DNA of 64,000 nt from Tulasnella sp. 424 (lineage: Eukaryota > Basidiomycota > Agaricomycetes > Cantharellales > Tulasnellaceae): assembly GCA_019633425.1 (NCBI GenBank), contig WSUB01000093.1:1-64000 (forward strand), written 5' to 3'. The translations under genes and the position numbers were made by a program. Below the pieces are notes generated by a model. That model had not been told where the DNA came from. It ran no database searches and saw nothing but the letters and a program-made list of their open reading frames with translations. Every line of letters starts with the position of its first letter. Position 1 is the stretch's first letter. Positions 57,009 through 64,000 of this stretch are shown here, piece by piece.

Positions 57009-60000
57009 CGGCGTGTGTATATTATGATGCCAGATTTGGAAGAACAAGGGTCAGAATGGAGGCTTGGCTCAAGCCTCGCCGCTTTCATCGGTTCTCCGGA
57101 ACCGTTCCTGCAGATCCCGCCACAGAACCCCACGTAAAAGGCAGTACATACTTTTTTTGCTAATGAGAGTGGGAGTCTACAAGGATCGGCTCGAGGTTCG
57201 AAGTTTTTACGCCACAGACCGGAGTGAGGCTTGACGCCTATTCGGTGTATTGTTGGTTGACCCGTTTAACACGCGCCATGACTGAGAAAATAACGAAATT
57301 ATTACTATTAGGCCTTTCTAAGTCTCTCTCCGCCTATCGGCAGTAAATCTCAAGCCCCACAATCTAATCAACCTGTAATTTACATTGGAGGAAAGATCGG
57401 CGGAGAAGGGTTTGGCAAGGGCCAGACCCAAGGTACTTCTCCTCTAATTCCCTTTAGAGCGTGCATTTAGGACATTTGACGGAGAAAGAATAAAGGAGGT
57501 TCGCTGGCGAACCTCCCGAAATGAATGTGACAGGCAAGACGGCCCGTTTGGATGCCCTGCAAGCCTACGATCAGCTGGCCCAGATAAGATCAGAGAGTCA
57601 GCGGTACATTGTACTGCGCCGCTTATCATCCGAGATCATATTTCCAAAGAAGGATTCCAGCAGCGGGGTGAGTCTGTGAACTGTCCTAATCCGGAAGCCG
57701 ACCTCACCGCTGAGCGCCATTGGTCAATAGTAGTGAGGTGAAACAAGTACCGCATCGAAACCAAGCCCATTCCAGTGGGTGGTTTTGGTGGGGCTGACTC
57801 AAGCTTGGAGTCAAGTGGTTTTCGCTTTGTTGAAGGGTACCCTTGTGAAGGTACGCGTTGACGTGTCGTCTAGCCCGGCAGCATTCGTAAGCGTCATCAT
57901 CCCCCACTCCAGCTGGTAATCACAGAATAGCTTCAGAGGACTGTCACACATTGCCATAGGCTGCCTTTTTTTTTGCCATATTTGATGCGACTACTTCTCA
58001 CCACGCAGACGAGAGCGAGGTCTCGTGAGGTCGAAGGGAAGCGAAGAAGAGTCAAGAAGGGTATGTGGTGCGTGAAAATAAAAAAGAGCTCATCAGCGAA
58101 GACTTCTTATAATTCATTGCTGCTTGCGAAGACTGAATTCAAGAAACAGGTACCGAGCCCCGAATATGCCGGGATTTATGTTGCACCACAGGCACCGCAA
58201 ATTCTCTCAGCTGTCGTAAGAATCACACCCGACTACTCAATGCTACATAGCACGGGAAACCGGCATATTCTGATGCAGTTCCACAAGTGCAAAGGCGACT
58301 AGACCTACTAGGACAATTCAAGTGGCAGCATCGATCCGAGCAGAACCCACGGGATTTCGGGGAGAACCCGATATTCACCCGAATGTGCATGGCTTGATAG
58401 CGTGACCATCGCGACGGTCCTGGAACAACTCACCTCAAGAGATGGGACGTCACAAGGATCCGTGTGGCCGTAGCTAGGATTGATAGTGAATCAGCGTGCG
58501 ACCCTGGAGGGCCAATGCATACCCGAATGGTTAGCGGGATTGCCTCTCTTCCACCGTCCAGGTACGTTTGCCATGGTCGGATCCTCCCGAACCCAAGATC
58601 ATAATATACATGGTAGCTGCCGAGAGCGAATGTGATAGCTACTGAAATCGTGCAGGTGGCTGGGTGGTTGGATGTTCAAGGAAGCGCCATACTCCATAGC
58701 TATGGGACATACCGAGTCGCTTGGAAGAACAAAAAAAAGATAAGGCGAAGAGGGTTATGCAGTCCGTCGAGTCCATAAAACGCCGCACTTTTCATCTCAC
58801 AGCGACAAAGGCCCTATGGGAACGGTGGACGGGATCAATTCCAATTCACAAGGGGTTCCCTCTTAGCGTGCACGAAACCTGTCAAGTGGGCGAAGAACAA
58901 TGATATCCCCGCCAAAACTATAGCCTAGAACAGAACAATGTGTTCCAGTAGATAACATAGGTAGATCATCGCTGCCCTGAGCTTCCGCAGACTTCGTCTG
59001 GAACCTCTCCGCCCACCAGACTCAGGAAGGGATTGTCGAACAAGCTCGTCGTCATGTCTAAAACAATACAAGTTTCTATATAGTAGAACCTGAGTCAATG
59101 TGGAGACGTTGGGACGCTGGCATGTGATTCCTCGCCCAGTGCAAGAGAGACAAGTTCAGCCAAGAAGCGGACAAACGCGCTAACAGAGTCATCGACAAGA
59201 TAACACATCCAGTATTGCAGTGCCCTAATTTATCTCTGTATTTAGATGGAGAATGGTCTTGCGCCGAATCTGGGTACCCGACGACAATGCGGGCCAAGAC
59301 AAGTACTTGGCAGTCGTTGGGCAGCGACTCGGACGGGGGACATGCTCAGCAGATAGGTTCATGCTTCGTGACAATAGGACTGAATAACAGTAAACCTGGC
59401 AAATGTCGAATCTTCGTTCTTCGGCTGTTGGACAAGCCGGGGATCGGAATGTTCGGTACACTAGGGCGAAGACGGCGTGAGGGGGTTTCCATTTCCCCTG
59501 TCCTTGGCCGTTCAGGAGCAGCGGAGACTTTTATGGAGAAAAGATATTTATTATCGCAAGTGTACCGATTTTTCAACTCGGAAGAGAGGTACGCGCCTTG
59601 ATTGCCGGAAAGGAGAGCCTCGCCCATTGTCAAAAAGCTAGAAGAGAGACGAAGGGAGGGTTTCGCTCGGATGTACACGCTACTCTCGCAAGACAAACAA
59701 CGAAATTACCCAGTCGCAATGTAGATTCTTCCTTATGCTCTGCATATCAACGTGTGTCATTTTTTTGGATGACTGGTTTGGAAACAGCCCTTCGAATAGC
59801 AGTCAGCAATCGCTTCGGTAGAGTTCTCACCGTAAACCATCGAAATGGATTGTCACGGCCGTTTACGGAAGAGGAATTTTCTTGGAATGGCAAGACGCAA
59901 AAGCTGAACATCGGCTAGAACCCTAGTCCCGCGCCGACTGCGACGGAGACATCTTAGGGGAACCGATGACGCAAACATCCAGCTTGCGAGGACGTCAGTC

Positions 60001-63000
60001 ATCGCAAAAGGAACTTGTTTAATCCTAGCTGACGATCATAACAAACATTTGGGGAGGTCTTTACCCCTATCTGCTGAGGGAACCTCCAAAACAACAACCG
60101 CCAGAAATTTGCCCCCTTCAGTCATCAATGTCCACGGCACCGGTAAGTCATGTGTCTAGGCGTAGCTCTTATCGAAGTCCAGCTTAGACTCGGGTGAGCC
60201 CTAACTGCAGTGCCTTGGAATGTCAGGTCCACCGTCGAGTGGCGGAGACGGACAATGCCCACCTTAGATTGTTCTCGCTGACGCTGAAATCCAAGACAGC
60301 AAAGAGCCTTGTGTGGACATTAGCGCGAGCACCGAACGAATATATTGGGAAAGAGATGAACCAGGTGTATCGATGTCGCGGAAGTATTGTGTGATGTGCT
60401 AAGGACACACCGGAACAAAGCGAGGATTGTTCCCGATGGGTCGGCGCTACCGGGATAGGTTTCACGGCTGCGAGAAGGGTGCACAATCAACCTTCTCAGC
60501 AATTTGTTTCTGTGCCTTTCGAACCTTGAGTCATTTCTGCTCGACGAGACGCCTAGCCGTGAGGCGAGACGGCTCTGCCTTTTTATGTTAAGATGCCCAC
60601 TCACAGACCCAACTGCCGTCCATCGACATTGACGGCGGGGCCGCTTGATGCTGACTTTGTACTCCGCTGCAATGGCGTCCCAACCGATGGTGAAGTCGAG
60701 GGAAGCCAAGTATTCGGGCCGCACCGAAGGCCGATTCTGGGAAGAGAACGGTGCTGCGGCAACCGGCGGTGTTCGGACAATAACTCCAGCCAACGAAAAT
60801 GGTTCGAAGAGAGCAACATGAGATAGATACTCAAAAAGTCGCTAATCTCCGTCTACAGTGAAAACTGTAACGATGCCAATAGCTTCGCCGGAAATGACTT
60901 CCCCCTGGTTGGGGGTGGTGGTGCGACAAATAAACACTCGATAGCGAAAAGCGCTTCTCAAAACTCGCCGTTGGCCGCTACTTTCGTAAACCAAGCCCAA
61001 GCACTTCGTTATCGCATTGACTATAAGGTCAATTGGGGGACTTCAATCCCAGAACTACCCTGAGAAAGCAAATGAATGGGCCCTAGAAATCACGGATAAC
61101 GCATCAAGGACTTGACTCCTCCCGATACAGTTCGAAAAGATATTCAAAGATATTTTGATGCAGGCGAGGATTTCTTTAAACGCTGGGACAACTTAGCTCT
61201 CGGAGAGCCGCCGCCAATGAAGGCTCGAGGCCCAGATTGCCGCATCGCTCAGGCTGTCCAATCTTCGAAGCGGAGCCGCAAGAGTGCCGATGCTCGATGC
61301 CGTTGTCCAAAGCAGAGGCTTCACACCGATGGGCGTATGGCGGGAGAGCCATGCGGATGGCAGGGCGCGCAAAAATCCATCGGTCCGGGAAGCCCCGACA
61401 TCCGCAAGAAACGAATTCCGATTAAGGAATTCTTCTGATCACGACAACATCTCTGCGACCAGCAGTTACTGATGCTTCATAGATGCGCTCTCGCCCAACA
61501 AGATAACGCGAGACGATATGAGTGGTGGAATGTCATGTGAACAAAGATAACACAAAACTCGGTGAGCTTACCGATGTTTTGGCTCCGGTGGGAGCTCACA
61601 TGGTCGAGGACGCCGGATATAACCCGCTAACCGCATTTGGCAAATTACATCAAAAGCGTTGGAGAAAGTCCGGTGGAAATCAATTTTAGAACGCCGGATC
61701 ATAAGAGGCGAGGTCTAGGTCGACAGGGGTCGGAGATCCAACCCTTGCGAATCTATACAGGCCTCTCGCCTGCGTGGCGCGCACTGCACGAAAAGTCAAA
61801 TGCATCAGTGAATCGTCGAGCGCTGGCAAGGGCGAAACGCTCGTTTGCTCTGGAATTAAGTCTGAAGCGCCGAAAAGGAGGCACCTAGTCACTATTAAGC
61901 TCATCAGATCGCCTATCCAAGGCTTTCGTTATCGTTTGTCAGACAGCGTCAAAAATCACGAGAATGTCCCATTTGGTGCAAGCTCACCCAGTATTCGCCG
62001 GTAGCACGCAATTGAAACGACGTGGACTGTCTAGCGCGACAAAGGTCCTTAACCGGCAAACTAGATCCCTAGAGTTCGTTCGTGTTGGGTATCAATCGAG
62101 GCTGAGCTATCCACGTCACATCGGCAAGATGCCGAACGTGAATGGGGTTCGGAGCCCGGGGTACTCGGTAAGGAGAACCTACAACCGAGACCGGGCGATT
62201 TTTAACAAGCCTCATCCAATTTCATTGAGCCGATATGGGCAGGGGTGATAACCATGCACTTGAACCTTCGATATGATATCTTCATACAAGATGGAAAACG
62301 ATTGCGCTCGGGTCCTACCTAACGACAGAATCCTCGTCAATAATTAAGGTGGCAAGTGTGACACAGTACATGCGAACGTTAGGTGAAAACGAGGGATGAT
62401 GTCTCCCCGAGGCAATTTCCAATCGGTTGATCTTCAAACCCACCGAACGCGTAAAGCTTGTTTGACCTCCGTTTTGAACCCGCGATCAAACTTTCGCCGT
62501 CATTGGACACCAGTCTTCTGACAACCGAATTCGCTGTGAATGAGTGGAAGTGCCAAACTCAAGCTGCTGATAAGCGGTCATGAATCGGCGATTGAAGCGA
62601 TCGCATGGGTGGAGGTTGATGAGATGCCGGCCGTTACTACACAGTGGGCCCGCCGCAAATCCCCGGGAGACTCGCAGGCAAAGGCGCCCAGGGGTATGTA
62701 AACTGAACACGTCTTCCATGCACCGTCAAGGACGAAACGGTGTCGCATCAGCCGTAACCGTCTGTGAATGGCCAATCACCGTGGGTTTTCAGGCCGCCAT
62801 GTTCTTTGAGCGATGAAGGAAGATCAGTTGCTGTGATGTGGAGCCGCGAATCGCGAATCACGATACACTAGCGCGGTAACCGGTACCGGGATGAAACTGG
62901 ACTTCACTGCTTTGTTGAGCATCTTGGAGTGCAAGGAATCCTATTACCTGGAAAAGTGACGACCCCGACGCGAACTGCGGCCGTCCGGACGGAGCATGAA

Positions 63001-64000
63001 CGATTCGCGCGGGAATATAGCTGGAACTTGAAAGCCGTATCGCGCTATGCCCGCCCGATCACTAATATGATTGCCAGCTGGAAGAGGGAAGAAGACACTG
63101 GCCTGAATAAGCTCGGCGCTTTTCCAAGCGAAAGGCGCTGTTCCACGCTCCCGGTAAGTAACCGATCCGAGTTTGAGCCTGAGCTTTCCAGAAGGTCAAT
63201 CCGGTGCACGCTAGAGGTCGAAGATACCGATAATTATTACTCCAGTGTGAATGCGATCGAGTGTGTCTGATACAGGTGAAATGTCACAGTTCGGTGAGAG
63301 AAAGCATGGTATGAACATACTTAAATTGTAGTTGTAGCGCGTACCTCCAAATATCCAGCAAGGTAACATACGCCTGTCACGGGAAGAGAGCAGGGAGACT
63401 ATACATCTGGCGCAGACAAAAAAAAGGGGGATGGCGATGGGCAACACTTCGTCCACATGGGGGGTGGGAGAAGGGATTCGAGTGTTGAGGATCCTCATGC
63501 CTCGGTTCTCGTGTTGGTAACCAGCTATGTCAGATACTCTTGAAAATAATTTTGCTGAAACCGGCCTGTAAGAACATCCCTCGTTAAGGGCTTTATTTGC
63601 ACGTACTAAACATGAGCGGTGATTGATGCGCCAAGTTTGGAACGCCGACGAACGTCTCCTGGAAACGTTTGAACCAGAAGAATTCCTAGAGTCTCGGTTT
63701 AAACTGGACACGTGAAAGTATCAGCTTCTGGCAGGATGGTACAGCGGCGATGGTTCAAGTCCGGTGAGGTAGGAAGTTTTGATCTTGTTCGGAAGCTGGC
63801 CTCGTCATTCACGTGATGTGATTGTGTTTACAACGTACAAATGCGCGACAGCGCTCAAACAGAGCATAATTCTGGTCATCTTGGTGAATCACGTTTGCGG
63901 TGTTCAAGTAAGTGACAGGTCCGCGTCGAGAGTAGGTATCACTAAAACCAGCTTGGAAGCATTTCCCGGTGAGTTTTGGAGAGACGTGGGCTTGAGTAAT

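Larger units (their letters stand above)
53561..64000. other. Gene-poor tract
   Basis: More than 10 kb in which I find no conserved domain, no splice-linked exon chain and no retrotransposon coding motif. The longest frames are about 166 codons (63211-63711, minus) and 130 codons (54270-54662, minus), and both look random. Composition appears mixed with no obvious bias. Decayed repeats, long non-coding RNA genes or fast-evolving genes cannot be excluded by eye. Confidence 0.5.

Overview
The window is nuclear DNA of a filamentous basidiomycete, most likely an Agaricomycete. Almost every gene is split by many short introns (about 45-75 bases, GT...AG). The gene set is typically fungal: a GCK-III Ste20 kinase, AP-3 delta, a Don1/FGD-type RhoGEF, calnexin, DPM3, an oxaloacetate carrier, QDE-1-type RNA-dependent RNA polymerases and a two-finger Msn2-like factor. 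The sequence alone does not give a genus. Layout: (1) 1-5.8 kb is a graveyard of Ty1/copia retrotransposon pieces in both orientations: two LTRs, tRNA-iMet half-type primer-binding sites, and gag, RT and RNase H fragments, all broken. (2) 6.2-35.7 kb is a dense housekeeping block: SCI1-like basic protein, Ste20-family kinase, AP-3 delta, DH-PH-FYVE RhoGEF, a modular glycine-rich GRGG protein, an Ssp120/nucleobindin-like EF-hand protein, an F-box protein, calnexin, a mitochondrial carrier, two lineage-restricted proteins and a secreted epoxide hydrolase. (3) 37.0-37.4 kb holds DPM3, with a composite CRE/E-box just upstream. (4) 37.8-47.7 kb is a head-to-tail duplication of a unit of about 5 kb; each copy carries an apparently intact 12-exon RNA-dependent RNA polymerase of the RNA-silencing type. 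(5) 49.8-52.4 kb is a C2H2 transcription factor with Msn2-like fingers. (6) 52.4-64 kb has no gene I can support. Functional themes: several products belong to the secretory and endomembrane system (calnexin, DPM3, Ssp120-like protein, AP-3 delta, FYVE RhoGEF), and two (Ste20 kinase, Don1-like GEF) belong to Cdc42/polarity signalling in fungi. The kinase and AP-3 delta are convergent neighbours, and AP-3 delta and the GEF lie in the same orientation; this is proximity only, since fungal genes are not in operons. The most interesting items are the tandem RdRP pair, an unexplained coding-like segment duplicated with it, and a protein built from repeated modules whose introns sit at the same place and phase in each module.
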